A stretch of DNA of 64,000 nucleotides from Fictibacillus terranigra (GCF_030412265.1 NZ_JAUHLN010000001.1:744001-808000), one strand, 5' to 3'. Counted from the first letter of the stretch, positions 10,190 through 21,914 are shown. Numbers and translations: made by a program. The notes: generated from the letters alone by a model not told the origin.

Positions 10190-10825
10190 ATGATCGGGAT
10201 CATTGATTACGGAATGGGGAACCTTCACTCCGTCAGTTCAGCCTTGAAACGTCTGGATCAGCCTTATTTTCTGTCGGATCGAAAAGAAGAGCTCGCAAAA
10301 GCGGATAAGCTTCTTCTTCCGGGTGTCGGCTCGTTTAGGGATGCGATGAGCATTTTAAATGGAACTGGATTAGCAGATTTTATAAAAGCCGAAGCGGCGG
10401 CAGGAAAGCCTCTTCTCGGTATATGCCTCGGCATGCAGCTTCTTTTTGAAGAAAGCGCAGAAAATGGCATCACCAAGGGGTTGGGTCTGCTTCCAGGAAC
10501 GGCAGAACGGTTCTCAGGAGTAACGTGCAGCGGGGAGACGTACAAAGTACCGCATATGGGCTGGAATAAACTTGAGTACAACCGGACGTCTCCTCTCACT
10601 GAAAATCTGGATGAAGGCTATGTTTATTTTGTTCATTCCTACGCCGTTCAGACGGATGACAGCGCGTGTGTGATCGCCCAGGCACATTACGGTGACCGAA
10701 GCGTGCCAGCGGTGGTCGGGCAAAACAACATATTCGGAACACAATTTCATCCGGAAAAAAGTTCAGAGACCGGCATGACGATTCTAAGCAATTTTTGCAA
10801 ACTGGCAGAGGGGGCGAAAGCATGA
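10190..10825 (+). CDS. hisH: imidazole glycerol phosphate synthase, glutaminase subunit
   Basis: Class I glutamine amidotransferase that releases ammonia and passes it through HisF to make IGP and AICAR. It has 211 residues. The nucleophile is in [13 protein letters not shown] (Cys about residue 81), and the His-Glu pair is in [12 protein letters not shown] (about residues 185-196). It starts immediately after the hisB stop and overlaps hisA by 4 nt. Confidence 0.96.
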   Translation: MIGIIDYGMGNLHSVSSALKRLDQPYFLSDRKEELAKADKLLLPGVGSFRDAMSILNGTGLADFIKAEAAAGKPLLGICLGMQLLFEESAENGITKGLGLLPGTAERFSGVTCSGETYKVPHMGWNKLEYNRTSPLTENLDEGYVYFVHSYAVQTDDSACVIAQAHYGDRSVPAVVGQNNIFGTQFHPEKSSETGMTILSNFCKLAEGAKA

Positions 10826-11550
10826 GTGAATTTATATTGTATCCGGCCATTGATATGCGCGGCGGCAAATGCGTGAGGCTGCTGCAGGGAGATTATAGCC
10901 AGGAAACCGTGTATGGGGACTCCCCTTTTGATATGGCAAAGCAATTCGCGGAAGCAGGTGCAAAGTGGATCCATATGGTCGATCTCGATGGGGCGAAGGC
11001 TGGAGAACGGGTCAACCATCAGCATGCTGTCCGAGTCGCCAAGGAACTTGAGGTTTCTGTACAAGTTGGGGGAGGCATACGCACCGAAGAGGATGTGGCT
11101 TTCTATCTGGAAGAGGGAGTGGACCGGGTGATCTTAGGAAGCGCAGCGATCTCAGATCCAGCGTTTGTAATGAAAATGCTTCGTACGTATGGAGAGCAAA
11201 TTGCGGTCGGAATCGATGCTCGAGAAGGGTATGTGGCGACAGAAGGATGGCTGATTAATTCAGAGATAAAGGCTTCAGACCTGGCTGAGCGGCTGGCTGC
11301 TGAAGGAGCCGAAACGTTTATTTTTACCGATATTTCAAAGGACGGCACACTTCAAGGGCCGAACACAGAAGCCATTGGACAGCTTGCCGGTTTAACTGGT
11401 AAAAACGTGATCGCATCCGGAGGGATCAGCTCATTGGAGGATCTTCAAGTACTGAAAAACGATCACAGGGGCATCGGCGGTGCGATAATTGGAAAAGCCC
11501 TGTACACAGGCCGGTTTACATTACAGGAAGCACTGGAGAAGGTGAAATAA
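10822..11550 (+). CDS. hisA: phosphoribosylformimino-AICAR ribotide isomerase
   Basis: Amadori isomerase that converts ProFAR to PRFAR, a (beta/alpha)8 barrel. The start is ATG 10822 (GAGGGGGCGAAAGC before it), overlapping the hisH stop, giving 242 residues. Catalytic aspartates are in [19 protein letters not shown] (Asp10) and in the [13 protein letters not shown] segment of the second half. Phosphate-binding loops are VGGGIR and IASGGISS. Confidence 0.96.
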   Translation: MSEFILYPAIDMRGGKCVRLLQGDYSQETVYGDSPFDMAKQFAEAGAKWIHMVDLDGAKAGERVNHQHAVRVAKELEVSVQVGGGIRTEEDVAFYLEEGVDRVILGSAAISDPAFVMKMLRTYGEQIAVGIDAREGYVATEGWLINSEIKASDLAERLAAEGAETFIFTDISKDGTLQGPNTEAIGQLAGLTGKNVIASGGISSLEDLQVLKNDHRGIGGAIIGKALYTGRFTLQEALEKVK

Positions 11551-12309
11551 ATGCTGACAAAACGAATCATTCCCTGCCTGGATGTCAAAGAGGGCAGGGT
11601 GGTAAAAGGCGTTCAGTTCGTCAACCTCATTGATGCGGGCGATCCGGTCGAACTTGCTGCCTTTTATGACCGGGAAGGCGCGGATGAGCTTGTCTTTCTT
11701 GATATTTCTGCCTCTCACGAAGGCCGCCAGACGATGATTGACGTGGTTGAACGGGTGGCGAGCCAGCTGGCCATCCCTTTTACGGTAGGGGGAGGCATCA
11801 ATTCCCTTGAAGACATGAAACGTGTGCTGCGTGCAGGCGCCGACAAGGTGTCCGTGAATACGGCCGCTCTTTTGCGTCCTGAACTTATTACGGAGGGCGC
11901 TGATTACTTCGGTTCTCAATGTATCGTCACGGCCATCGATGCCAAGTATGATGAAACTCTTGGTTCGTGGCGTGTCTACACACACGGCGGCAGAAAACCG
12001 ACCGAGTGGGAAGTGACCGCCTGGGCGAAAGAGGCAGTGAAACGGGGTTCGGGCGAGATTCTGCTGACAAGCATGGACCAGGATGGAGAGAAGAGCGGAT
12101 TTAACCTGAAACTCACGAAGGCAGTAAGTGAAGCCGTTACGGTCCCAGTGATCGCATCTGGCGGAGCTGGAAACGCACAGCATTTTTACGAAGCCTTCAC
12201 TGAAGGAAAAGCAGATGCGGGGCTTGCTGCCAGCATCTTTCACTACAAAGAAACGTCAGTAAGGGAAGTAAAGAGAGAGTTAAAAGGAAAAGGAATGGTG
12301 ATCCGATGA
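11551..12309 (+). CDS. hisF: imidazole glycerol phosphate synthase, cyclase subunit
   Basis: Uses ammonia from HisH to cleave and cyclise PRFAR. It has 252 residues, a (beta/alpha)8 barrel homologous to His[19 protein letters not shown] holds Asp11, and the second catalytic aspartate is in [16 protein letters not shown]. The loops FTVGGGI and IASGGAG bind phosphate. It starts directly after the hisA stop and overlaps hisI by 4 nt. Confidence 0.97.
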   Translation: MLTKRIIPCLDVKEGRVVKGVQFVNLIDAGDPVELAAFYDREGADELVFLDISASHEGRQTMIDVVERVASQLAIPFTVGGGINSLEDMKRVLRAGADKVSVNTAALLRPELITEGADYFGSQCIVTAIDAKYDETLGSWRVYTHGGRKPTEWEVTAWAKEAVKRGSGEILLTSMDQDGEKSGFNLKLTKAVSEAVTVPVIASGGAGNAQHFYEAFTEGKADAGLAASIFHYKETSVREVKRELKGKGMVIR

Positions 12310-13007
12310 AAGTGTCTTCCGTAAAGTTTGATGAAAAAGGGCTGGTGCCCGCGATTGTTCAGGATGCCCGTACGAAAACGGTACTCACCCTTGCCTATAT
12401 GAATGAAGAATCATTGAAAAAAACACTCGAGATTGGTGAAACGGTATTCTACAGCCGTTCCCGCCAGGAGCTCTGGCACAAGGGCGCCACATCCGGCAAT
12501 ATACAGAAAGTAGTGGATATCCGCATGGACTGCGACCAGGATGCCCTCGTCGTGTTTGTTGATCCACAAGGGCCGGCGTGCCATACGGGAGCAGAGAGTT
12601 GTTTTTCTAGCGAGGCTTCGCTTCGAGGTTCGGTGACAGCCGCCAACGTGCCGGCGGCCGATGGAACTACGTCGTACGGCGATGTGGTTCCGGGCAAGGC
12701 AGGAGGTAAATCTCCTGAAATACTTAATGTGCTGCAGCGGCTGATCGCTCAGAGAGAACAGCAGATGCCAGAAGGGGCGTACACCACGTATCTTTTCGAT
12801 AAAGGGGTGGACAAGATCTTGAAGAAGGTCGGAGAAGAGGCTTCAGAAGTGATCATTGCCGCTAAAAACCACGACAAGGAAGAACTGAAATGGGAAGCAG
12901 CCGACCTGATCTACCATCTGCTTGTTCTTTTGCAGGAACAAAAGCTTCCGTTTGCTGAGGTTTTAGGTGTTTTAGAGGAACGCCATACCTCCAAGGATCG
13001 AAAATAG
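12306..13007 (+). CDS. hisI: bifunctional phosphoribosyl-AMP cyclohydrolase / phosphoribosyl-ATP pyrophosphatase
   Basis: Fused HisI-HisE enzyme for steps two and three of histidine synthesis. It has 233 residues. The HisI domain (about 1-105) has the zinc/catalytic segment [11 protein letters not shown] and [12 protein letters not shown]. The HisE domain (about 138-228) has [20 protein letters not shown] and [13 protein letters not shown]. The linker of about 35 residues (103-138, rich in Ala, Gly and Ser) seems long for the family. It is the last gene of the his operon and is followed by a GC-rich terminator. Confidence 0.95.
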   Translation: MKVSSVKFDEKGLVPAIVQDARTKTVLTLAYMNEESLKKTLEIGETVFYSRSRQELWHKGATSGNIQKVVDIRMDCDQDALVVFVDPQGPACHTGAESCFSSEASLRGSVTAANVPAADGTTSYGDVVPGKAGGKSPEILNVLQRLIAQREQQMPEGAYTTYLFDKGVDKILKKVGEEASEVIIAAKNHDKEELKWEAADLIYHLLVLLQEQKLPFAEVLGVLEERHTSKDRK

Positions 13008-13019
13008 TGAGTAAATATG

Positions 13020-13048
13020 AAGCCGCCGGGTTGTCCGGCGGCTTTTTT
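13020..13048 (+). terminator. terminator of the his operon
   Basis: AGCCGCCGG / CCGGCGGCT around a GTTGT loop, followed by six T, beginning about 13 nt after the hisI stop. Confidence 0.9.
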
Positions 13049-13174
13049 GTGATGGGGAAATGCATAGTTAATTGAGCCCAACAAATCGATCCGTTCTGAA
13101 TATTCAGACTTTTCTCCGCGCACGACTTCCCATAAACAAACATACGAATCAGTAAAATAACCATTGGAATAAAC

Positions 13175-13203
13175 TTGAAATCCGCCTCCGAATACACTAA
13201 ACT
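13175..13203 (+). promoter_or_regulatory. probable SigA promoter of the tyrS T-box transcript
   Basis: TTGAAA at 13175-13180, 17-nt spacer, TAAACT at 13198-13203, directly before the T-box leader. Confidence 0.55.
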
Positions 13204-13207
13204 AGGG

Positions 13208-13478
13208 AGAAACTAAACGAGAAATAAGTAATGAGAGGAATGAGTAGTAGTTGTCTCCCTGTTTCAGAGAGCCGGTGGGTGGTGGAAACCGGTACACAGA
13301 CAGGTACGAATTACCTCCTTGAACTTTCTTTGTGAACCGGTCGGTTATTAGAGCCAGATCAGTAACAAAGAACGGCCCGGACCGTTAATTCGTGAGTGGG
13401 AGCTTTAATCAGCTTCAACAAGGGTGGTACCGCGTGCAAAACCACGTCCCTTTTTTATAGGGATGTGGTTTTTTATAT
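13208..13478 (+). promoter_or_regulatory. T-box leader, tyrosine-specific
   Basis: Transcription-attenuation leader that reads the charging state of tRNA-Tyr. The diagnostic T-box sequence AGGGTGGTACCGCG is at 13421-13434. A stem I with AGAG and GGTGG-type internal elements precedes it. The presumed specifier codon is TAC (Tyr) at 13312-13314 in GAATTACC, fitting the gene downstream. The leader ends in a terminator hairpin (AAACCACGTCCC / GGGATGTGGTTT, 13439-13472) followed by T residues. The exact 5' limit is estimated. Confidence 0.93.
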
Positions 13479-13543
13479 TTTATATAGCTGCAGCGCCCAG
13501 CTCGAGGTCGCTTCAGCTTTCAAATTAAGGAGGAATGATTACG

Positions 13544-14788
13544 ATGAAAGATTTTATTCAAACATTGTCTGCTGACCAAACGAAAGAGCTGGAGCGGCAA
13601 TATGCGCTGTATGCCAATGGTGTACAGGAGATCATTCCTGCTGACGAGTTTAAACAGAAGATCGCCAAATCATTGGTCGAGAAAAAGCCGTTAAAAGTGA
13701 AGCTTGGTTTAGATCCCTCGGCTCCTGACGTACATATCGGCCATACGGTCGTTCTGCAAAAGCTCAAGCAGTTTCAGGATAACGGCCATATCGTCCAGCT
13801 GATCATCGGTGATTTTACGGGTAGGATTGGAGATCCAACAGGCAAATCCACTGTGCGGAAGCAGCTGACGGATGAGGAAGTGAGGCACAATGCGCAGACC
13901 TATTTTGAACAGTTCGGCAAAGTACTGGATATGGACAAGGTTGAGCTTCATTACAACGCCGACTGGCTCTCCAAACTGAATTTTGAGGATGTGATCCAGC
14001 TCGCTGGGAAAATCACCGTTGCCCGTTTGCTGGAACGCAATGATTTTACGGCGAGGATCTCAACCGGCAAGCCGATTTCTCTGCATGAATTTTTCTACCC
14101 GCTCATGCAAGGCTACGATTCTGTCATTCTGGAAAGTGATCTTGAGCTGGGGGGGACAGATCAGCATTTTAACGTGCTGATGGGCCGGCATCTTCAGGAA
14201 CACTATGGGAAAGAAAAGCAGGTGGTGATGCTGCTTCCGTTGCTTGAAGGGCTAGATGGTGTGGAGAAGATGTCAAAATCCAAAGGCAACTATATCGGGA
14301 TCAATGAAGATCCGAATGAGATGTTCGGAAAAATGATGTCCATTCCAGATGAGCTGATGCCAAAGTACATCGAATTGGCCACCGACTACACGATGGATGA
14401 AAAGAACAAGCTGAAAGATGATCTACAGGCCGGCCGCCTTCACCCGCGCGATGCAAAAATTCGGCTGGGCAAGACCTTTGTTCGAATGTTCCATGGGGAA
14501 GAAGCGGCGGAAAAAGCGGAACAGCATTTTCGGGCTGTTTTTCAAAAAGGAGCTGTACCTGATGAGATCCCTTCCATGAAGTGGAACGGATCTGGCACTG
14601 CTGCCGTCGTCGATCTGCTCGTCGGCCTCCGGCTTTTAAGTTCCAAGAGCGAAGCACGGAAAATGATCCAGAATGGCGGAGTGAAACTTAATGGAGAAAA
14701 AGTTTCAGACATAAAACTTGAGATTGAGATAAAAGATGATACAATCGTTCAAGTAGGAAAAAGAAAGTTTGTAAAATTAACGCTATAA
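13544..14788 (+). CDS. tyrS: tyrosyl-tRNA synthetase
   Basis: Charges tRNA-Tyr in the cytosol; class I synthetase. The frame has ATG codons at 13535 and 13544. AAGGAGG ends at 13533, so 13544 has the workable spacing, giving 414 residues. HIGH motif at residues 64-67 (DVHIGHTV), KMSKS at 242-246, and a C-terminal S4 RNA-binding domain from about residue 345 ([20 protein letters not shown]). The classical KMSKS form suggests the TyrZ-like subgroup rather than the KFGKT subgroup. It is controlled by the T-box upstream and followed by its own terminator. Confidence 0.95.
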   Translation: MKDFIQTLSADQTKELERQYALYANGVQEIIPADEFKQKIAKSLVEKKPLKVKLGLDPSAPDVHIGHTVVLQKLKQFQDNGHIVQLIIGDFTGRIGDPTGKSTVRKQLTDEEVRHNAQTYFEQFGKVLDMDKVELHYNADWLSKLNFEDVIQLAGKITVARLLERNDFTARISTGKPISLHEFFYPLMQGYDSVILESDLELGGTDQHFNVLMGRHLQEHYGKEKQVVMLLPLLEGLDGVEKMSKSKGNYIGINEDPNEMFGKMMSIPDELMPKYIELATDYTMDEKNKLKDDLQAGRLHPRDAKIRLGKTFVRMFHGEEAAEKAEQHFRAVFQKGAVPDEIPSMKWNGSGTAAVVDLLVGLRLLSSKSEARKMIQNGGVKLNGEKVSDIKLEIEIKDDTIVQVGKRKFVKLTL

Positions 14789-14790
14789 AT

Positions 14791-14830
14791 AAAAACCACC
14801 GTTTCTTCATACAGGAAACGGTGGTTTTCT
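14791..14830 (+). terminator. terminator of tyrS
   Basis: AAAAACCACCGTTTC / GAAACGGTGGTTTT hairpin starting 3 nt after the tyrS stop, ending in TTTTCT. Confidence 0.85.
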
Positions 14831-15049
14831 GTCAAAAGAACAGATATTTTTTATTTTGCTTGCTGTTTTTTAACGATTCATAGATTAAAATAAAATCTTC
14901 ATATAAGCTTTGTCGAAAGTTTCCTTGACTAAGTTATAAAAAGGGTATGCAACACGCATTTGGTGTGTGGTATACTTTTTTGGGTTGAAAACGAACGGCT
15001 AGAAATAAAGGCTATGTAATCTGCTTTTTACATAGAATTGGAGGAAAGA

Positions 15050-16651
15050 ATGAAAAAGGAAAATCACGCGGAAAGTGACATGCGCATACTTCCTTTCATG
15101 CAGGATGGTGAATATTACTTTCAACGGGGGATAAAAGCTTACCAGAAAAAGGATTTAGATAAAGCAAAAAAATTATTTGAACGAGCTGTATATTTGCAGC
15201 CCGAAGAACCGGCCTTTTATTGCCAGCTCGCATCCACATTAGCCGAGCTGGGTGAATATGATAAATCGAACCTGTATTTAGAGCAGGTGCTGGAAACCAT
15301 GGGACAGGATATTAGTGAGTGTTACTTTTTTATGGCGAATAACTATGCGCATTTGGGCATGTTTTCAGAAGCGGAGACGTACGCATCACTCTATATGAAG
15401 AAAGATCCTGACGGTGAATTCGTAGACGATGCCTTGGAACTGCTGGATCTCATTCATTTTGAGAACGGAAGTGAACCGTTAACAGAGGAAGAGGAATTGA
15501 TCATCGGCCATGAGGAGGCCCGCCACAGTATTGAAAAAGGCGAGTTGAAAGAAGCAAAAAAACAGCTGGCAGAACTCATCATCAAGCATCCAACGTTTTG
15601 GGCTGCTTATAATAATCTTGCTCTGACCCATTTTTATTTGAATGAGTATGAAGAAGCGTTGAATGTACTGACTTCGATCCTGGAGAAAAATCCGGGCAAT
15701 TTGAACGCACTTTGCAATCTTGCTATTTTTTATGAACAATTAGGCAAAAAAGAAGAAGCAGCTCAACTGGTTGAGGGGATGAAAAAGGTTTACCCGATTC
15801 ATCCTGACCACCGCTATAAGCTCGGCAGCACGTTCGGCATCTTTAATGAGCATGCCTGGGCAAACCGCTGGCTGGCATCCATCAACAAGCATTATTATTA
15901 CAGCGATCCTGCCTATCTTCATCTACTGGCTGTCTCATTCCATGCGCTTGGCCGTACCGAACGTGCGATCAACTGCTGGTCGAAAGCCCAGGAACTCGAC
16001 CCGAAAAGCCAGGTTGCTGCTTATTATCTTGAAAAATCCCAGAATGGGGAGCTTGCTGTTACGGGTGCTGATTATCAATACAGAGTACCTTCCTTCGTTA
16101 AGCAGGAGAATGTCCAAAAAAGAGATTTTATGCAGCGCTTCAACAATGTGGCACGCGAACTGCAAAAAAACAAATTGGTGCATTTAACCTTATTGCGTGG
16201 GAATAATAGCGAAGAAAACATTGAAATGCTTCAGGAATTTTGCACGAGGCAGGATGAGCATACCGTCCTTAAAGAAGTAGCCGCCAGTCTTTTAGTAGAG
16301 ATGATGCCGGGGACAAAGGTTACAATACAAGGTGAAGATGGAGCGCAGATCATAGAGACTGTCTCTGCAAGTGTGGCAAGGGGGCTTAGTATCCTTGCCA
16401 TCCTGAAGGAAAACGGAGTTTCCATCGACGATGATGTGACGTTCCTATGGCTGGAAACGATGATATTGGCTCGTTCTGACAGCTCTCTGCTCAGAAATGA
16501 TCAAGCGATTGCCGCAGCTATTGATTATGTTTCCAAAAAGAGAAAAGACGGTGCAACTCAAGCTGCGATTGCCGAACGGTACGGAATAACGGTTTCGATG
16601 CTTTCCTCACGGATTCAATTTATCAAAAGAGGCCTTGAACGCGTAGATTGA
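15050..16651 (+). CDS. yvcD: tetratricopeptide repeat protein, YvcD-like
   Basis: It has 533 residues. The start is ATG 15050 with GGAGG 5 nt upstream; a TTG four codons earlier overlaps that site and is unlikely. Several TPR units are visible, about residues 26-130, 170-235 and 280-330 (for example YFQRGIKAYQKKDLDKAKKL and AAYNNLALTHFYLNEYEEAL). The C-terminal third resembles a regulatory domain and ends in a short helix-turn-helix-like stretch (QAAIAERYGITVSMLSSRI). It probably mediates protein contacts; the partner is unknown. It precedes trxB in the same order as in B. subtilis. Confidence 0.85.
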   Translation: MKKENHAESDMRILPFMQDGEYYFQRGIKAYQKKDLDKAKKLFERAVYLQPEEPAFYCQLASTLAELGEYDKSNLYLEQVLETMGQDISECYFFMANNYAHLGMFSEAETYASLYMKKDPDGEFVDDALELLDLIHFENGSEPLTEEEELIIGHEEARHSIEKGELKEAKKQLAELIIKHPTFWAAYNNLALTHFYLNEYEEALNVLTSILEKNPGNLNALCNLAIFYEQLGKKEEAAQLVEGMKKVYPIHPDHRYKLGSTFGIFNEHAWANRWLASINKHYYYSDPAYLHLLAVSFHALGRTERAINCWSKAQELDPKSQVAAYYLEKSQNGELAVTGADYQYRVPSFVKQENVQKRDFMQRFNNVARELQKNKLVHLTLLRGNNSEENIEMLQEFCTRQDEHTVLKEVAASLLVEMMPGTKVTIQGEDGAQIIETVSASVARGLSILAILKENGVSIDDDVTFLWLETMILARSDSSLLRNDQAIAAAIDYVSKKRKDGATQAAIAERYGITVSMLSSRIQFIKRGLERVD

Positions 16652-16704
16652 GCAAATCGATGGACGAAAACGACTTTGGCCGATACCATGTAAATACAAT
16701 CTAA

Positions 16705-17697
<993 letters not shown>

Positions 17698-17800
17698 ATT
17701 CGTAATTCTGATTTAATCAGACTGTAACAGTGGTGAAATAAAAATGGGGTACTATTTATAATAAGAAATTGACCCCCTTTTTATAAATTGCAAGACTTTT

Positions 17801-17829
17801 GGCGCGGAATGCTTCCGCGCCCTTTTTTT
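17801..17829 (+). terminator. terminator of trxB
   Basis: GGCGCGGA ATGC TTCCGCGCC hairpin followed by seven T, about 100 nt past the trxB stop. Confidence 0.88.
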
Positions 17830-17935
17830 GTGGAATACTAGTTCCATCCCTTAAAATGGAGATGCGTGTTCATTGTGAGGGGTGGCATTTTTTAGTATAC
17901 TAAAGTTAATGTAACAGGTTATTGAGGTGAACATT

Positions 17936-18394
17936 GTGCAAAGAGTAACAAACTGTGTTTTGGTTAAAGAAAACGAAGTGCTTCTCTTGCAGAAACCGAG
18001 AAGAGGCTGGTGGGTTGCACCTGGCGGAAAAATGGAGTCAGAAGAGTCGATCCGAGATTCTGTCATTCGGGAATACCGTGAAGAAACAGGAATCTATATC
18101 AAAAACCCTCAGCTTAAGGGTGTATTTAACTTTATCATCAAAGAAAAAGAAAAGATTATCTCTGAATGGATGATGTTCACCTTTTTGGCAACCGAAGCTG
18201 AAGGAGAGGCGCTTGCCGAGTCCGATGAAGGAAAACTAGCCTGGAAACCAGCATCTGAAATCCGTTCATTGCCAATGGCGCCGGGAGATCATCATATTTT
18301 GGATTATGTTCTCACCGGGACGGGAATGATTTTTGGCACGTTTACTTACACACCGGATTTTGAATTGCTGTCCTATCGGCTTGATCCGGCGTGA
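17936..18394 (+). CDS. yvcI: NUDIX hydrolase, YvcI-like
   Basis: Hydrolyses nucleoside diphosphate-linked compounds; the substrate is unknown. GTG at 17936 follows TGAGGTGA at the right distance (the frame also has GTG 17927 inside that site), giving 152 residues. The Nudix box reads GKMESEE, then SIRDSVI, then REYREETG (about residues 32-54), a full match to GX5EX7REUXEEXGU. It is the first gene of the yvcI-rapZ-glmR-whiA-crh group. Confidence 0.9.
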   Translation: MQRVTNCVLVKENEVLLLQKPRRGWWVAPGGKMESEESIRDSVIREYREETGIYIKNPQLKGVFNFIIKEKEKIISEWMMFTFLATEAEGEALAESDEGKLAWKPASEIRSLPMAPGDHHILDYVLTGTGMIFGTFTYTPDFELLSYRLDPA

Positions 18395-18460
18395 TCACAG
18401 GCAGGGTCAAACACAAACCATACATCAACCGAATTTATAGAATAAGAGGGGGGAACGGTT

Positions 18461-19336
18461 ATGGAACAGCAGGACGTTCAAATGGTGATTATAACAGGGA
18501 TGTCAGGAGCAGGAAAAACAGTAGCGATGCAGAGTTTTGAAGACCTGGGCTTCTTTTGTGTTGATAATCTTCCTCCCGCACTATTGCCTAAGTTTGTGGA
18601 GCTTATGGAAGAGTCGGACGGAAAACTGAATAAAGTAGCGCTCGTTATGGACCTAAGGGGACGCGAGTTCTTTGACCAGCTGTTTACAACGCTTGATCAG
18701 CTGCCTGTCCACTCTCATATTCAGCCGCAGATCATCTACCTTGAAAGCAAGGATGCCACACTTGTCCGCCGATATAAAGAAACGAGACGGTCGCACCCTC
18801 TTGCGAAAAGCGGTAATCCGCTTCAGGGAATCATGCAGGAACGCGAAATGCTGGAGGAATTAAAAGGCCGTGCCCAACAAGTCATAGATACAACGGACCT
18901 TAAACCGATACAGCTCCGCGAAAAGATAATTGAGCGATTTTCTTCCGAGAAGGCCCACCCTTTTACCGTAAACGTGATGTCGTTCGGGTTCAAATATGGA
19001 ATGCCGATCGATGCCGATCTCGTATTCGATGTGCGGTTTTTACCGAACCCTCATTACATTGACCACATGCGGCCAAGGACTGGACTGGAACCGGATATTT
19101 CAGAATATGTATTGCGGTGGCCTGAAACTAAAACTTTTCTTGAAAAGCTTATCGACTTGCTGAATTTTATGATTCCTCAATATAAGCGGGAAGGAAAGAG
19201 CCAGCTGATTATTGGCATCGGCTGCACAGGCGGCAAACACCGTTCGGTTGCTCTGGCAGAATATATAAAGAATGCTCTGTCCAAAGAATTTGTAACATTG
19301 AGCAGCCACCGGGACATGGGAAAGGATAAGTCTTAA
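18461..19336 (+). CDS. rapZ: RNase adapter / nucleotide-binding protein RapZ
   Basis: P-loop protein (YvcJ family). In E. coli it targets a small RNA to RNase E; in B. subtilis the orthologue YvcJ binds and hydrolyses nucleotides and affects competence. It has 291 residues. Walker A is GMSGAGKT at residues 13-20, a Walker B-like VALVMDLRG lies near 60, and the C-terminal signature [13 protein letters not shown] is at about 246-258. Its stop is followed directly by glmR. Confidence 0.93.
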   Translation: MEQQDVQMVIITGMSGAGKTVAMQSFEDLGFFCVDNLPPALLPKFVELMEESDGKLNKVALVMDLRGREFFDQLFTTLDQLPVHSHIQPQIIYLESKDATLVRRYKETRRSHPLAKSGNPLQGIMQEREMLEELKGRAQQVIDTTDLKPIQLREKIIERFSSEKAHPFTVNVMSFGFKYGMPIDADLVFDVRFLPNPHYIDHMRPRTGLEPDISEYVLRWPETKTFLEKLIDLLNFMIPQYKREGKSQLIIGIGCTGGKHRSVALAEYIKNALSKEFVTLSSHRDMGKDKS

Positions 19337-20290
19337 ATGAAACCAATATCAAAAATAGTCGTTCTGGGAGGAGGCACCGGGCTTTCCGTTCTTCTCAGGG
19401 GATTAAAGAGCTTTCCTGTAGACATTACGGCGATCGTAACTGTTGCCGATGATGGGGGGAGCTCCGGCCGCCTCCGAAAAGATTACGACATGCCTCCTCC
19501 AGGAGACGTGCGCAACGTCCTTGCCGCACTCTCAGAGGTAGAACCTCTAGTGGAACGGCTTTTTCAGCATCGTTTTACGACCGGTGACGGCATTACCGGG
19601 CATTCCCTTGGAAATTTGCTTCTGGCTGCCATGCATGACATCACCGGAGATTTTGTCATGGGGATCAGGGAACTGAGCAAGGTGCTGAATGTTCGCGGGC
19701 AAGTGCTGCCGGCGGCTAATAAAAGCGTCATTTTAAACGCAGAATATGAAGATGGTTCTTTTATTACGGGAGAGTCGAAAATCCCTCTTCGCAATAAAAG
19801 GATCAAGCGTGTGTTTCTTACGCCTGACCATATTGAGCCTTTAAAGGCGAGTGTTGATGCGATTAATGAGGCGGATCTGATTGTCATCGGACCCGGAAGC
19901 CTCTATACGAGCATTCTCCCCAATTTGCTGGTTGGCGGTATTCGGGACGCCGTTCTTAAGTCAACGGTGCCTAGAGTATATGTTTGCAACGCTATGACTC
20001 AAAAAGGAGAAACCAACCACTTCTCAGCCAGTGACCATGTACAGGCGCTGATTGATCACGTCGGGGATAAAATCGTTGACGTCGTCATTGTTAACAATGA
20101 AATCATTCCGGAAGAATTTTTAGAACTTTACCGGGAAGAGGGAGCCGAGCAGGTTACCTGGGATATGGACCGTTTAAAATCTTTTGGTTTTGACATCATT
20201 AGTGATAATATAATTCAATATGGTACTTTAGTGCGCCATGATGCGAAACGTGTATCTGAATTGCTTCTTTCTCTTCTTGAAAAGAAGTAA
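19337..20290 (+). CDS. glmR: gluconeogenesis factor GlmR (YvcK)
   Basis: UPF0052/CofD-like protein needed for growth on gluconeogenic carbon sources; in B. subtilis it binds UDP-GlcNAc and stimulates GlmS. It has 317 residues. The N-terminal nucleotide-binding loop is [16 protein letters not shown] (residues 9-24), followed by the conserved [13 protein letters not shown] (about 38-50) and [29 protein letters not shown] lies near residue 182. Start ATG follows the rapZ stop with no gap. Confidence 0.94.
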   Translation: MKPISKIVVLGGGTGLSVLLRGLKSFPVDITAIVTVADDGGSSGRLRKDYDMPPPGDVRNVLAALSEVEPLVERLFQHRFTTGDGITGHSLGNLLLAAMHDITGDFVMGIRELSKVLNVRGQVLPAANKSVILNAEYEDGSFITGESKIPLRNKRIKRVFLTPDHIEPLKASVDAINEADLIVIGPGSLYTSILPNLLVGGIRDAVLKSTVPRVYVCNAMTQKGETNHFSASDHVQALIDHVGDKIVDVVIVNNEIIPEEFLELYREEGAEQVTWDMDRLKSFGFDIISDNIIQYGTLVRHDAKRVSELLLSLLEKK

Positions 20291-20367
20291 TCTTTTCAGA
20301 ATTGAAGGCTGTTGACCAGCTGTCTAACCCTTACGTTGCCAGAGTGGATAGAAGAGGGGTGAAAAAG

Positions 20368-21312
20368 GTGTCTTTTGCGGCAGAAACAAAGAAAGAACTG
20401 ACCAAACTGGATATGAAAGATTGCTGTGCCAAGGCAGAACTGGCAGCACTGATCCGAATGAATGGATCGATCTCTTTTTCGAACCGTCAGATCGTGCTGG
20501 ATATTCCAACAGAAAACGCTGCCATTGCCAGGCGGATCTATACATTGATTAAGAGAGTTTATTCCTTTCACGTGGAACTCCTGGTCCGGAAGAAAATGAG
20601 GCTGAAGAAGAACAACGTCTACATCGTCAGACTCACACAGGAAGCAAGAGCTCTGCTGGAGGATTTAAATATCATAGATGAAACCTTCACGTTCAACCGG
20701 GGGATTGCAGAAGAGATTCAAAAAAATTCCTGCTGCCGCCGCTCATACATGAGAGGAGCGTTTTTGGCGGGCGGATCGATCAACCATCCGGAAACCAGCT
20801 ACCATCTCGAGATTTTTTCAATGTATGAGGAGCATACAGCAGCCTTGTGCGAGCTGATGAACAGCTTTGATTTAAAAGCAAAAATGCTCGAACGCAAAAA
20901 AGGGTACATCATTTATTTGAAAGATGGGGAAAAGATATCTGAATTCCTGACGTTGATCGGTGCGCACAACGCTATGCTCTATTTTGAGGACGTCCGGATC
21001 TTAAAGGATATGAGGAACTCCGTTAACCGCCTTGTAAACTGTGAAACCGCCAATTTGAATAAAACGGTCGGCGCAGCCATGAGGCAGGTCGAGAATATCA
21101 AATTTATTGAAAATGAGGTTGGACTTGAAGTGCTTCCTGACAAGCTTCGCGAGATTGCAGAACTTCGAGTTGCCCATCAGGAAATTACACTAAAAGAACT
21201 CGGCGAGATGGTTTCATCAGGTCCCGTGAGTAAATCGGGTGTGAATCACAGGCTTCGGAAAATTGATGAAATCGCTAACAAAATCAGGCTAGGACAACCC
21301 ATTTCGAAATAA
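20368..21312 (+). CDS. whiA: DNA-binding protein WhiA
   Basis: Sporulation/cell-division regulator with an N-terminal LAGLIDADG-like domain and a C-terminal helix-turn-helix. GTG 20368 is preceded by AGAGGGGTGA and gives 314 residues, the family length; the frame also extends upstream to 20302. [10 protein letters not shown] is the usual N-terminus, [19 protein letters not shown] (about residues 120-138) is the LAGLIDADG core, and the HTH is [20 protein letters not shown] near 275-294. Confidence 0.95.
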   Translation: MSFAAETKKELTKLDMKDCCAKAELAALIRMNGSISFSNRQIVLDIPTENAAIARRIYTLIKRVYSFHVELLVRKKMRLKKNNVYIVRLTQEARALLEDLNIIDETFTFNRGIAEEIQKNSCCRRSYMRGAFLAGGSINHPETSYHLEIFSMYEEHTAALCELMNSFDLKAKMLERKKGYIIYLKDGEKISEFLTLIGAHNAMLYFEDVRILKDMRNSVNRLVNCETANLNKTVGAAMRQVENIKFIENEVGLEVLPDKLREIAELRVAHQEITLKELGEMVSSGPVSKSGVNHRLRKIDEIANKIRLGQPISK

Positions 21313-21347
21313 CGAGTAAAAACTAAAATCTGTAAGGAGGAACAGCA

Positions 21348-21605
21348 ATGATTGAAAAGAAGGTAACTGTTCAATTGAAAACCGGACTTCAAGCCCGTCC
21401 GGCTGCCTTATTTGTGCAGGAAGCGAACCGTTACAACTCTGAAGTATTTGTAGAAAAAGACGGAAAACGAGTCAACGCAAAAAGCATTATGGGAATCATG
21501 AGCCTGGCGATTGGATCTGGAGTGGATATTACCATCTCTGTAAGCGGAAATGATGAAGAAGAAGCGATCAAAGGCCTGGAAGCCTTCATAACAGAACAGA
21601 ACTAG
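21348..21605 (+). CDS. crh: HPr-like catabolite repression protein Crh
   Basis: It has 85 residues. Residue 15 is Gln (GLQARPAA) instead of the phosphorylatable His of HPr, so it cannot take part in PTS phosphotransfer. Ser46 (NAKSIMGIM) is kept and is the target of HPr kinase, encoded at the start of the window; P-Ser-Crh is a CcpA co-effector. TAAGGAGG lies 8 nt before the ATG. It ends the rapZ-glmR-whiA-crh group. Confidence 0.96.
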   Translation: MIEKKVTVQLKTGLQARPAALFVQEANRYNSEVFVEKDGKRVNAKSIMGIMSLAIGSGVDITISVSGNDEEEAIKGLEAFITEQN

Positions 21606-21632
21606 AGTTTATTATGAAAATTAGATAAGTAA

Positions 21633-21694
21633 AAGGGCAAAAGCTGATTCGATGGCATGTATTCGTTGATCGAAGGGCTTTTGCCTTTTTTATT
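21633..21694 (+). terminator. terminator of the crh operon
   Basis: AGGGCAAAAGC and GGGCTTTTGCC(T) arms, with a nested ATTCGAT/ATCGAA pairing in the loop, followed by TTTTTTATT. Confidence 0.75.
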
Positions 21695-21815
21695 GGCCAT
21701 GGGTGTCCTATTTTAGTGAGCCGACACAGACGGCCATTTATGGGCAAAATAGGTGCAGTTCCAGCCAGAGTCATATGATGGATGCTGTCTGCTGCAACAA
21801 GGCTCGGAAAAACCA

Positions 21816-21902
21816 TTATCGTTTCGTCCGGGCAAACATCGCCAAAATAAAAATAAAGATGACAATGACTCCGATGGAAACGAGGACATTGTATAGGTTC
21901 AT
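21816..21902 (-). CDS. small single-span membrane protein, 28 residues (candidate)
   Basis: ATG at 21902 (minus) is preceded by GAGGAGAAGAAC, a good ribosome-binding site. The peptide starts MNLYNVLVSIG, has one long hydrophobic stretch of about 18 residues and ends in the basic ARTKR, followed by TAA. It lies just past the clpP terminator, so it would need read-through or its own promoter. Size and layout resemble small membrane peptides such as holin-like toxins or complex subunits, but I cannot name a family. Confidence 0.45.
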   Translation of the reverse strand: MNLYNVLVSIGVIVIFIFILAMFARTKR

Positions 21903-21914
21903 GTTCTTCTCCTC

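Noticed and set aside
13049-13174. Minus-strand open frames between hisI and the T-box (for example a VVRGEKSEYSERIDLLG segment)
   Set aside because: They run into the his terminator and hisI without a start signal; at most a degraded fragment.
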